Below the pieces are notes generated by a model, which saw only the letters and a program-made list of their open reading frames with translations, did no database searches and was not told where the DNA came from. This document shows, piece by piece, positions 58,001 through 64,000 of a DNA stretch of 64,000 nucleotides (its first letter is position 1; each line of letters begins with the position of its first letter). The translations under genes were made by a program, and so were the position numbers. The DNA comes from Candidatus Thiodiazotropha sp. 'RUGA'. GTDB taxonomy: Bacteria > Pseudomonadota > Gammaproteobacteria > Chromatiales > Chromatiaceae. Where the stretch lies: NCBI GenBank assembly GCA_016842065.1, contig JAEPDS010000001.1, positions 1-64,000 on the forward strand, in the 5' to 3' direction.

Positions 58001-59785
58001 ATCATTGCCTATTACTTCTTCTAAGCATCTCTCACCATCATCCAATTGGGCCTCAAGCTCGCCCGCCCCACGCCCAATATCGAAATGATCAACGAGTCCA
58101 TAGAGTTTTGGATATGGCACCAGCTTGTCATTGACAAACTTTAGATATTGGAAAGAGCTAGCCAGGTTCTCTCCACTTATCCCTACTGGCGCTCGATAGC
58201 ATTGATCAATAGAAAAGACTCCTAACTCGGTATCAAGAATAAATGGAAGCCTCTTCAGTTGGCGTACTGATTGTTGCACAGCAGATGACGGGGATTCCGT
58301 GCCCGGTAACAAATCCTCAGCAATCGCCCAAAGTGGTTGAAAGAAAGAATCCTGGTGATCCGGCGTAGCTTTATCATCCCCTGCACTTGACGATATCAAT
58401 GATTCATCGGCAATGGCCACAAAGCGTTCTAGCGTTAGCTCCTTGACACCCAGCTGAATAAGCGCATTACGGTGTGACCTGAGCGCTTCATTGATCAACT
58501 CACCGCCGATCTGATGAAATGCCGCAAGTTCGTGCTCGGATAAGGTCTTTCTGGACAACAGCAGATCAGAGGGAGGTTTATATTCCCCCTTTTCCGAATA
58601 CCCAACCTCTGCCCCATCGGCTACGGCTGCTTTGAACGCCTCCCAGAATGATTTTAGAGGCTCTGGATATCTCGACTTTCTGTCCTGTGCGACAACTAGA
58701 GTTGCGGACAATAATTCCCATAATTGCGTGTGGCCGAGCCGGTCTCGAAGCCCTACCAGGTCCTCCGCTAGTGCGCTTGCCGCTGTACGAACCAGTAGCT
58801 CATTCCATGCCTGCTGGTGCTGATGACCTTCAAATATTATGGCCTTCCGGCTATCCTCCGGGAAAAAATCCGCGTTCAGATGGAATGGGAGACCGGTCGA
58901 CTGCCTCGTTGGTAAGAACGCATAGAGCAGCCCTTCTTCCAATGGCTCGGGATCCACTCGAATAGCTACTGAGACATCGGTCTTTCTATCCAGCGGTTCC
59001 AGCTGAGGGTATCTTTCGTAAACGGGCCTGGTTTGAGAAGCGGCATCTGAGCGGACAATGAACCAGCGTTCTACTTCTCCCTTTGGCTCAAAGGACACGA
59101 TAAGTTCTGCGTCATCCCCCCGATCCAGCTCCACCACCAACAGCACTTCACCATTCCGCCGCAGCTCCGCTTTTTCCAAATTCCGCAAGAAAAGCAAGCT
59201 CTCGTGTAATACATTCTGACAGTCTTCCACAACCTGTTGAATATGGTCCTGGGTAACGTGCGACACTCCAAGCGCCTGCCTTCCCGGTGAAGTTGGGTCA
59301 GTTGCCCAGGGGAGATAGAATGTCGTTCCATTTTCTCGCGGCTCGGGTTTTCGATAGCATTTGCCTTCTTCCGGTACAAGCGTAAGTTGAATACCCGCCG
59401 AATGAATCTCGGGATGGTCGGCGATTTGATAGGTCGATGAGAAGCCAATACCAAACCGGCCTATATTCTCGGAACGTGAAAGCTTTCCCCCACTCCCAAA
59501 ATCTGAAATCCGGTGAAAATCACAGCTGTATCCTTCTGATGTTTGGTGCGGACACGGTTTCTTACCCAACTCACCACAATAGGTAAATGTCCCGCTATTC
59601 CATACAAGCAGCCCTTCCTCCTGAATATCGAAAACGATCTGTTTTGCCTTTGCATCGTCGGCATTCTGAATAAGCTCAAGGGCCATCGTATCGAACCCCT
59701 GCAACCCCTGCAGGTGTGAACGGATGTTGCCCAATAAATTGGAGGTATAGTCGCTGCTTTCACCAAGTACAGATGCCTGCGCCAT
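55004..59785 (-). CDS. Hsp90/sacsin-type ATPase with C-terminal DUF3883
   Basis: The 1593-residue protein starts with a GHKL ATPase: LELIQNADDA (catalytic Glu and Asn), VWNSGTF, and GRFGIGFSSTYQIADHP (G2 box), as in sacsin-like proteins. A Cys/His cluster (C70, C78, H80, C89, H91) lies in the lid region and could bind zinc. The middle 1150 residues are unassigned. After a Glu/Gly/Ser-rich linker comes a DUF3883 domain (HPGYDIVSRQIGHDEIDRYIEVKGTSGEW), a restriction-endonuclease-like fold in mobile defence proteins. ATG 59785 overlaps the PLD-like stop as TGATG. It probably acts as an ATP-driven sensor or effector in defence. Confidence 0.87.
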   Translation of the reverse strand: MAQASVLGESSDYTSNLLGNIRSHLQGLQGFDTMALELIQNADDAKAKQIVFDIQEEGLLVWNSGTFTYCGELGKKPCPHQTSEGYSCDFHRISDFGSGGKLSRSENIGRFGIGFSSTYQIADHPEIHSAGIQLTLVPEEGKCYRKPEPRENGTTFYLPWATDPTSPGRQALGVSHVTQDHIQQVVEDCQNVLHESLLFLRNLEKAELRRNGEVLLVVELDRGDDAELIVSFEPKGEVERWFIVRSDAASQTRPVYERYPQLEPLDRKTDVSVAIRVDPEPLEEGLLYAFLPTRQSTGLPFHLNADFFPEDSRKAIIFEGHQHQQAWNELLVRTAASALAEDLVGLRDRLGHTQLWELLSATLVVAQDRKSRYPEPLKSFWEAFKAAVADGAEVGYSEKGEYKPPSDLLLSRKTLSEHELAAFHQIGGELINEALRSHRNALIQLGVKELTLERFVAIADESLISSSAGDDKATPDHQDSFFQPLWAIAEDLLPGTESPSSAVQQSVRQLKRLPFILDTELGVFSIDQCYRAPVGISGENLASSFQYLKFVNDKLVPYPKLYGLVDHFDIGRGAGELEAQLDDGERCLEEVIGNDPETLRSFYSMLGRLDETGEDDEEAYDTLRALPIWRTGNGMSSLEHVLLPGDFEDPTGQAELLDQSCLSASSKVFIERKLQVKRQTIEEYVRTVVPLFFGEDGPEDLDAYRRLILALADHAGLLDNDEIRSLLEVTPLVPASDGGWRRADQLYYRTDELAVLLGEYRSLWVDEKRLPSERSVHVFIVNLGLLDSPITRHLVDRILAVAESYLPDTKARKASETAFYEICNIYDEDSNDKDIEAELNRLVSVRCLPVDGDTGNWYMPEEVYAPFRYQAFQSQAHILDFKNTQKLNSGLLKALSVNTTAETRLVVNHLLHCVDYQAPASNLVYQVLNERARQRDGELSRLRGKPCIYLDAQERYVRPNQLYLIPQNLGKYSFSVPGELDQYKDLFEVIGVKKEPEPKDYIDIVLDIVEENYPRQAQISPEDNAIYQHCMEALAQSWGMDDDISTEDLLRLKQAPTVLSITGVLCHPDEVLLHDSEWHAGHFGDELSPMLCKPDPAWWPFFAELGVERLTRKASVDLEYVDGVEQVEEQIRDKMLERSGVFARMLHDKPVETRRRLVSVFQNISVLSHDEVRIVASVVIADEPVSSEPTSVKAFCDESMEKLVLSRPVGERVWLYIFTVILHRLMPEEQAAHIAQISMNFFQMIGMSVVDAEEFLTEANIPVLGAEGKEGGELDLVSPELGGIGEGEGEGDEADARTGIPSEEGASRSTSLATGTKEGEAAKSFIEGQTDQDVADPAGEQVVTGGRSQAVSGNSQGGVGGTKKKPRRRDPSKKTWDRKLISYVKQRETDERDRESSEVDREYKLSIEVASRAIACAYEKERGRDPEEMAQTHPGYDIVSRQIGHDEIDRYIEVKGTSGEWKNRGVSISRLQFSEAQNHGDKYWLYVVEHALDETCARIHAIQSPAMKVDSYMFDGEWRKVAVDEAADPTLRYKEGKKIDCGLLGVGTIEKVENRGMTKSLLVDFGETKGKKYLALNLKTMTVIEEDDGPDDP

Positions 59786-61095
59786 CAAAACAACTCTCCA
59801 GCAGTTTCTGGCGCGGCATCGTGCTCACTGAACAGTTCATGGACCCTGTTTTTCGGGATCTTAGATAGCTCTAATGCGGCTCGGAAGCCAGCGTCATGTA
59901 TTGTCTCGTAGGATACATCCTTGAACTTAAGCTTTATGACTGGTAGAGAAATATCGTCCACGTTACCGAAATGCGATTTCAGATCTTCCGTGAGCATGGT
60001 TGACAGATCTTCATCACTGATCTTGTCGGGCGTGAAAGATGATTTGAGATACCTGGCCGGGATGTTGTTTCTCACCAGTGGCAATAATACGGTTACCAGC
60101 TTAGCGATTGTCGTGTCGATAGAATCCTTGATCTTTTGCTTTAGAGCCTCATGATAATCAGCAAGCTTCATATTGAAGATTTCTATAGCTTTGTCAAAGG
60201 CCGCTCGCCGTGACCTGAATATAACGACATCGTAGTTTGGTATCTTATACAGAAAATCTTCCTCGATCTTCTTCCTGTCTCGCTGAATAGTGACCTCATC
60301 GTACTGTATTTTTACTTCTCCGCCTTCTTCCGTCTGCTTGATGTCACCCTTCTCGTCTCTCGCTGGTATTTCTACTTTGAGACTATCTGCGCTGTCGAAC
60401 ATCTTGAACGCATTACGCCAGCGATTTCGGATTTCTTCATTGTCCTGGAGCCCCATCAAATCCGCTGGAATGGGCGCAATCATTGACGACAATTTGTATT
60501 TGTTTAGCTTGAACTCAACATACTGAATTCTGGAATTGAAGACGCGCTCAATCCGCGCCACTGAATACTGCTTTGGCGGCACCTCCTCGAGATCTTTCTT
60601 CATTGCCGCTAATGACTCCGCCTTTACAACAGATCTTCCGATTTCCGCATCTTGAGGCAAGGTGCCACCCGTTGTCGCACAAGCCTTTTCTAACGCATCT
60701 GTTGCTGTGGGAATGACAATAGCATTCGGCTTGTCCTCCTGATCTGAACCCGCCTCGATCAAATGCGGCGTCGGAGAATAGACCAGCGTGGTTTCATCCG
60801 TGATAAGTACTCCGATTCTTACACCGGGCTGCTGCCGAAGTTCCAGCATGTGCTCGTCAGACAGTTTTTTGATGTGATCAAGGCCCTCCGTATCACCGTA
60901 GCCCAGGCGATATACTTCCGGGTCATTATCAACAATAATGGTCATTGACAATGACCCCAAGCTACCGAAGCGAGCACCTAATGCCAATGCAACTGCTTTG
61001 CTGATACCCGGCGCAATATATATAATCTTCGATGCTGCCTTACTGATCGCATCAGCAAGTACAACGTCATTTACCACTGTAAAAGTCTGGGTCAC
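59785..61095 (-). CDS. PLD-like fold protein with degenerate HKD motif
   Basis: The N-terminal 130 residues look like a phospholipase D fold (ADAISKAASKIIYIAPGISKAVALAL, MTIIVDNDPEVYRLGYGD, GVRIGVLITDETTLVYSPTP). In place of the HxKxxxxD motif it has R93-I-G95 ... D100: the His and Lys are gone and the Asp remains, so catalysis is unlikely. Residues 150-400 are alpha-helical, with a charged coil, and have no recognised family. GTG 61095 is the start. It lies 51 bases after the SMC-like gene and is coupled to the Hsp90-like gene by a TGATG overlap. Confidence 0.68.
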   Translation of the reverse strand: MTQTFTVVNDVVLADAISKAASKIIYIAPGISKAVALALGARFGSLGSLSMTIIVDNDPEVYRLGYGDTEGLDHIKKLSDEHMLELRQQPGVRIGVLITDETTLVYSPTPHLIEAGSDQEDKPNAIVIPTATDALEKACATTGGTLPQDAEIGRSVVKAESLAAMKKDLEEVPPKQYSVARIERVFNSRIQYVEFKLNKYKLSSMIAPIPADLMGLQDNEEIRNRWRNAFKMFDSADSLKVEIPARDEKGDIKQTEEGGEVKIQYDEVTIQRDRKKIEEDFLYKIPNYDVVIFRSRRAAFDKAIEIFNMKLADYHEALKQKIKDSIDTTIAKLVTVLLPLVRNNIPARYLKSSFTPDKISDEDLSTMLTEDLKSHFGNVDDISLPVIKLKFKDVSYETIHDAGFRAALELSKIPKNRVHELFSEHDAAPETAGELF

Positions 61096-61146
61096 CGCTT
61101 AGCCCCCATGTGTATTCTTTCAGTGATTAACATACGCAACCAAACC

Positions 61147-63096
61147 TCATAGATCACATTTCAAAAGACGTTCACTCGCGGGTGTCCCACGAAGTGTAAG
61201 ACGCAACCAAGGAGGTTTCGCCAGCTCTGGTGGCGGGCGAGTCGTAGTAGTCACCACATATTGAAAAAGCGGCTGTCCACCTACCTCTTCCAACCTTCTC
61301 GCAAGATAGAAAACCTGGTCATATAAAGGAAGCCCAAGGTCAGCTTCGCGCGGACTGTCGTGGACCAGGAAAGTTGGCACACGGGTTTTTCCCTCGATAC
61401 TGAGACAGAGCGACCCGAGGTCGAAGGCGATCACTTTTAGCGAATCGATCGCCGATGTCGACCTATTGCCCCCCATTTTCACAGTCAAATTCAAACCGTT
61501 GCCAGTAAGCGCGATACTGCCTTTCGCATCCTGGCCAACCAACGTTCGAATAATGGGGTCAAATTTCTGGCTAAGTTGTCCTAAGACACGCGCCTGTTGA
61601 TTAAGAAAAGCGCCAACATGTTCGCGTCCCTGCTCGATAGTAGCGATAAGTTCACGTAGTGAGTTGTTAGCAGCCTCCTGCTGATCCACCAGACCAGCAA
61701 GATTCTCGACATCATCGGCGAGCCGTTTTGCCGAATACCAGACTGATTCGTGTGACCTGCGCGCCGCTTCCAGTTTCTTCAGGCGCTCTTCTAAACGACT
61801 CGCATGCTGTCGTGCGATGGAAAGCTGTTGCTTGGCTTGATTTCTTTCGTTCTTCGCATTGTTAAGGCGTTCAGTTTCATCAGTCAACTCCTGACGGTTT
61901 CTATCCAGACGCCGCCGACACTCTTCTACATCCGGCAACTTGTGTGACAGGTCACATTTACTAGCCAGAACGCGATCGACAGGTACTTCGCAAATAGGAC
62001 ATGGAAAACTCTCTGCTTCCTGCAAAGCATAGGAGAGTCCAGGGTACTCTCCATTGATCTTGGCGATGATTCGCTCGCTGTTTGGGATTTCTGCTTCGAG
62101 GATTCCAATCCTACGGTCGAGTTGAACCACCTCCGCACGGGCAGTCTCGTACTCCTCTCGTGCGACTTCAGTCTCAGAAGATACTTCATCTCCGCTAATC
62201 CCTGCGGCCTTCGCGAGCCGTGCCTCCGCCGCCAAGCGTAGTGCTTCGATCTCAAATACGCCTTGGGTCAGCACATCCTCATCGGCCCCCAGTTCAGCTA
62301 ACAGCCGCGCCTTGCTCCTTTGGATTTCCCATTTCCGATGGCCGATCTCCTGCTCTATGGCGCGTTTTTCATCTTCGAGTTTAGTGATTTCCGCCCTCTT
62401 GGTATGCTCTTCCGGCGTGATTGCCTGAAGGAATGCTCGTAATGCATCTAGCTTTTCAGTCTGGTTTAATCCTCGGGCCGGTGAATCTGAATCCGAAGCG
62501 GCTGCACGCCAATCCAGGACGTGGTCGAAGCGGCATTCCTGATCTCTGGTTAACCAAGCAAGAGCAATTGGCCAACTCCTCCGCTCAAGTCGATGACCGG
62601 GAACTAGATCAGTCAATTCAGTTGTCAGGATGGTCTGTTCGACCGCATCCAAGAAAGGTTCAATTCCTGTCGATGCGGTCTCCCCCACCGCAATCTCATC
62701 CAGGTTTCCATTCTGAACCGCCACATGCCGACGCCGGTTGCCGAGAGGGCGGATAATTACCCAACAGATTTCATCGAGCATGACCTCTGCACCGACTAAA
62801 CCATTGGGAAACACCTCGCCGATTCGATCCCGTTGATCGTCGGGAGCAAAACGCTCCTCGCCCAAGCAGTATCGCAATAATCTGCAGAACAGGGTCTTAC
62901 CACCACCATGTCCAATTCCTTGGTCGTCTGGTGTCCAGATAATATTGAGGCCAGGACGGAGTTGAATGTCCCGGACTGGCTCTTCACCAGGTTCTTTCCA
63001 TATTGTGAGGCGACGCACCCACAAACGCGGACCGGACACATCCGGTGGAAGTTGGACTTCCAGTTCCTGTTGAAAGAACTCATGCTGCTGCGGCAT
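61147..63096 (-). CDS. Rad50/SMC-like ATPase with zinc hook (DUF2326-type)
   Basis: Walker A GHGGGKTLF near residue 62, a long coiled coil (about 225-340 and 395-500) and a zinc hook C366-P-I-C369 with a further C381 between the arms. The C-terminal part carries STSAIDSLKVIAFDLGSL and VPTFLVHDSPREADLG as Walker B, where the usual catalytic Glu after the Asp is Ser, as in DUF2326 ATPases. 649 residues. It probably senses or bridges DNA ends. Its ATG overlaps the end of the methylase gene by 17 bases, so they form one unit. This pairing resembles the methylase and ATPase of Hma systems. Confidence 0.82.
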   Translation of the reverse strand: MPQQHEFFQQELEVQLPPDVSGPRLWVRRLTIWKEPGEEPVRDIQLRPGLNIIWTPDDQGIGHGGGKTLFCRLLRYCLGEERFAPDDQRDRIGEVFPNGLVGAEVMLDEICWVIIRPLGNRRRHVAVQNGNLDEIAVGETASTGIEPFLDAVEQTILTTELTDLVPGHRLERRSWPIALAWLTRDQECRFDHVLDWRAAASDSDSPARGLNQTEKLDALRAFLQAITPEEHTKRAEITKLEDEKRAIEQEIGHRKWEIQRSKARLLAELGADEDVLTQGVFEIEALRLAAEARLAKAAGISGDEVSSETEVAREEYETARAEVVQLDRRIGILEAEIPNSERIIAKINGEYPGLSYALQEAESFPCPICEVPVDRVLASKCDLSHKLPDVEECRRRLDRNRQELTDETERLNNAKNERNQAKQQLSIARQHASRLEERLKKLEAARRSHESVWYSAKRLADDVENLAGLVDQQEAANNSLRELIATIEQGREHVGAFLNQQARVLGQLSQKFDPIIRTLVGQDAKGSIALTGNGLNLTVKMGGNRSTSAIDSLKVIAFDLGSLCLSIEGKTRVPTFLVHDSPREADLGLPLYDQVFYLARRLEEVGGQPLFQYVVTTTTRPPPELAKPPWLRLTLRGTPASERLLKCDL

Positions 63097-64000
63097 CTAC
63101 CCAACCCCTCAGTTCGCTCGGTAACGCCGTCAAAATTGTGTCTGTGTCATGCCTTTTCAGAACATCGGCTACCATCCTGGCTCGTCCATCTGGCCAACCT
63201 TCCGTTACAATGCCGTCTAGTCCAGTCCCCTGTGCCCATGTGCCTGCTTGAGCATCTTCGATAAGTTGACCGTTGGTGCGTAAATACCGCACCGCCGCGC
63301 CCCATGCTTGGTCAGTGCGCGCAATAAAGGAAGAAGCACCCTGCGACAATGGAGCGGCCTCGTCGCCAATTAGACGTCGCCACGTAGCCGCCTCCGCCTC
63401 GCTCAGATATGGCAGCAATAAGCGCGGTTCGAATGCCAATAATGCCGCTAGTCGAACTTGTCGTGCCGGCAGCGCTTCGGTAATCACCTTGAGAATTGCC
63501 GCAAGTTGCGCGCCTAATTCAGCCCGAGGATCCTGCATGGGCCGAGCCCAAGCATTGGCGGGCAGGGTTGAAAGATCCACAACCGCAGCCGGTCTAGCAA
63601 TCATGCGAGTTGTTGAAGGCTGTGCAATTAGCTCCCCGCTTTCCAATCGATCCCAGGCTTCTAGAACCAGACGCTTTGTGCGGTATTCTCCGAATTCGTT
63701 GACTTCCTTGTTCTTCAGCACACGGAATGTTTCTGAAGGATAGTCTTCACCCATCACGTCCGCGGGATCGAGGATATAGCGCAGTTCATCTCGGGTCAGG
63801 TCGTAGAGTTTGGCGTAGTACGCATCCAGTTCGCATTTGAGCTGGTGGCGATTATCAGGGTTAAAGGGGTAAGGATCGCCTTGGTAGCCAAGGTCCTCTG
63901 CCCATGATTTGAGATCCCAAGCAGTGTAGGTGAGTTCTAGGACCCTGGGCACTATGAATTCGAGGTCTGATTCCAGATATCTTGATGGCGGGAGATTCGT
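63080..64000 (-). CDS. C-terminal part of a COG1002-like DNA methylase, cut by the window edge
   Basis: The frame is open to base 64000 with no start inside the window; the first internal GTG at 63952 is not the start, because family-like residues (LPPSRYLESDLEFI) continue upstream of it. The 306 visible residues include VLELTYTAWDLKSWAEDLGY and YYAKLYDLTRDELRYILDP followed by ADVMGEDYPSETF and GEYRTKRLVLEAWDRL, which belong to the C-terminal region of large Eco57I/COG1002-type adenine methylases. The catalytic domain is off-window. It is the first visible gene of the minus-strand defence operon, coupled to the zinc-hook ATPase. Confidence 0.78.
   Translation of the reverse strand, partial: TNLPPSRYLESDLEFIVPRVLELTYTAWDLKSWAEDLGYQGDPYPFNPDNRHQLKCELDAYYAKLYDLTRDELRYILDPADVMGEDYPSETFRVLKNKEVNEFGEYRTKRLVLEAWDRLESGELIAQPSTTRMIARPAAVVDLSTLPANAWARPMQDPRAELGAQLAAILKVITEALPARQVRLAALLAFEPRLLLPYLSEAEAATWRRLIGDEAAPLSQGASSFIARTDQAWGAAVRYLRTNGQLIEDAQAGTWAQGTGLDGIVTEGWPDGRARMVADVLKRHDTDTILTALPSELRGWVDAAAA

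Noticed and set aside
49319-64000. Assignment of the defence operon to DISARM, BREX or Dnd
   Set aside because: The visible PLD-like protein has no HKD, no DrmA/DrmB-type DUF1998 protein is present, and no pglZ, brxC or dnd gene is seen; a methylase and a PLD-like fold alone do not make DISARM.
1-64000. CRISPR arrays or rRNA genes
   Set aside because: No regularly spaced repeats and no rRNA-like stretches were seen on reading through the window.

Overview
The window reads as a gammaproteobacterial chromosome segment. The leuA, pssA, rimI and family-4 UDG genes, the MoxR/DUF58/SpoIIM/RDD membrane operon and the large set of cyclic-di-GMP proteins all fit a free-living or facultatively symbiotic, Chromatiales-like (sulfur-oxidiser type) organism. 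That placement is inferred from gene content and protein style only; there is no rRNA or marker phylogeny here.

Layout. (1) 1-18200 is ordinary chromosome: a C-terminal gene fragment, a SprA-related metalloprotease-like protein, a minus-strand block UDG/rimI, leuA and pssA, then a seven-gene minus-strand operon (zinc-ribbon BPSS1780-like protein, RDD, SpoIIM, DUF4129, DUF4350, MoxR, DUF58), a DUF302 protein with a clear terminator, a polysaccharide deacetylase, a DUF4382 lipoprotein and a dienelactone hydrolase. (2) 19000-38900 is a signalling and surface-carbohydrate region: an MBOAT acyltransferase with an SGNH-like partner, an isochorismatase-like hydrolase, three GGDEF-EAL proteins (one following an ABC-type substrate-binding protein, one carrying two SBP domains and a C-terminal CZB zinc sensor), a receiver-hemerythrin protein, and a GH13 sucrose-phosphorylase-like enzyme paired with a HAD sugar phosphatase. 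(3) 39300-46050 is scarred by transposition: an aminotransferase and a decayed partial copy of it, a PDZ protein, NnrU, and an AT-rich cytochrome P450 module lying between two same-direction remnants of an IS91-family transposase. (4) 46050-47430 holds a MerR-type regulator with the CarH/LitR B12-photoreceptor residues, diverging from a 55-residue acidic protein across a near-perfect palindrome.

(5) From about 47577 to the right edge the window enters a genomic island. Its left boundary is marked by the 3' 46 nt of a tRNA-Lys(CTT) gene without its 5' half, the usual scar left when an element integrates into a tRNA anticodon loop. The orientation puts the element to the right, with the intact tRNA and integrase expected beyond 64000. 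The island carries a minus-strand gene train of more than 14 kb: a COG1002-like DNA methylase (C-terminal part only), a Rad50/DUF2326-like zinc-hook ATPase, a PLD-fold protein whose HKD motif has decayed, a 1593-residue Hsp90/sacsin-type ATPase ending in DUF3883, a NERD-UvrD-like helicase, an EVE-domain McrB GTPase and McrC nuclease, then an HTH protein. Several genes overlap by one to about twenty bases. This is very probably a composite anti-phage system. The methylase-ATPase pair resembles the helicase-methylase-ATPase (Hma) type; the degenerate-PLD/Hsp90-DUF3883/NERD-helicase cassette joined to EVE-McrBC is the part I cannot match to a named system and is the best candidate for something undescribed.
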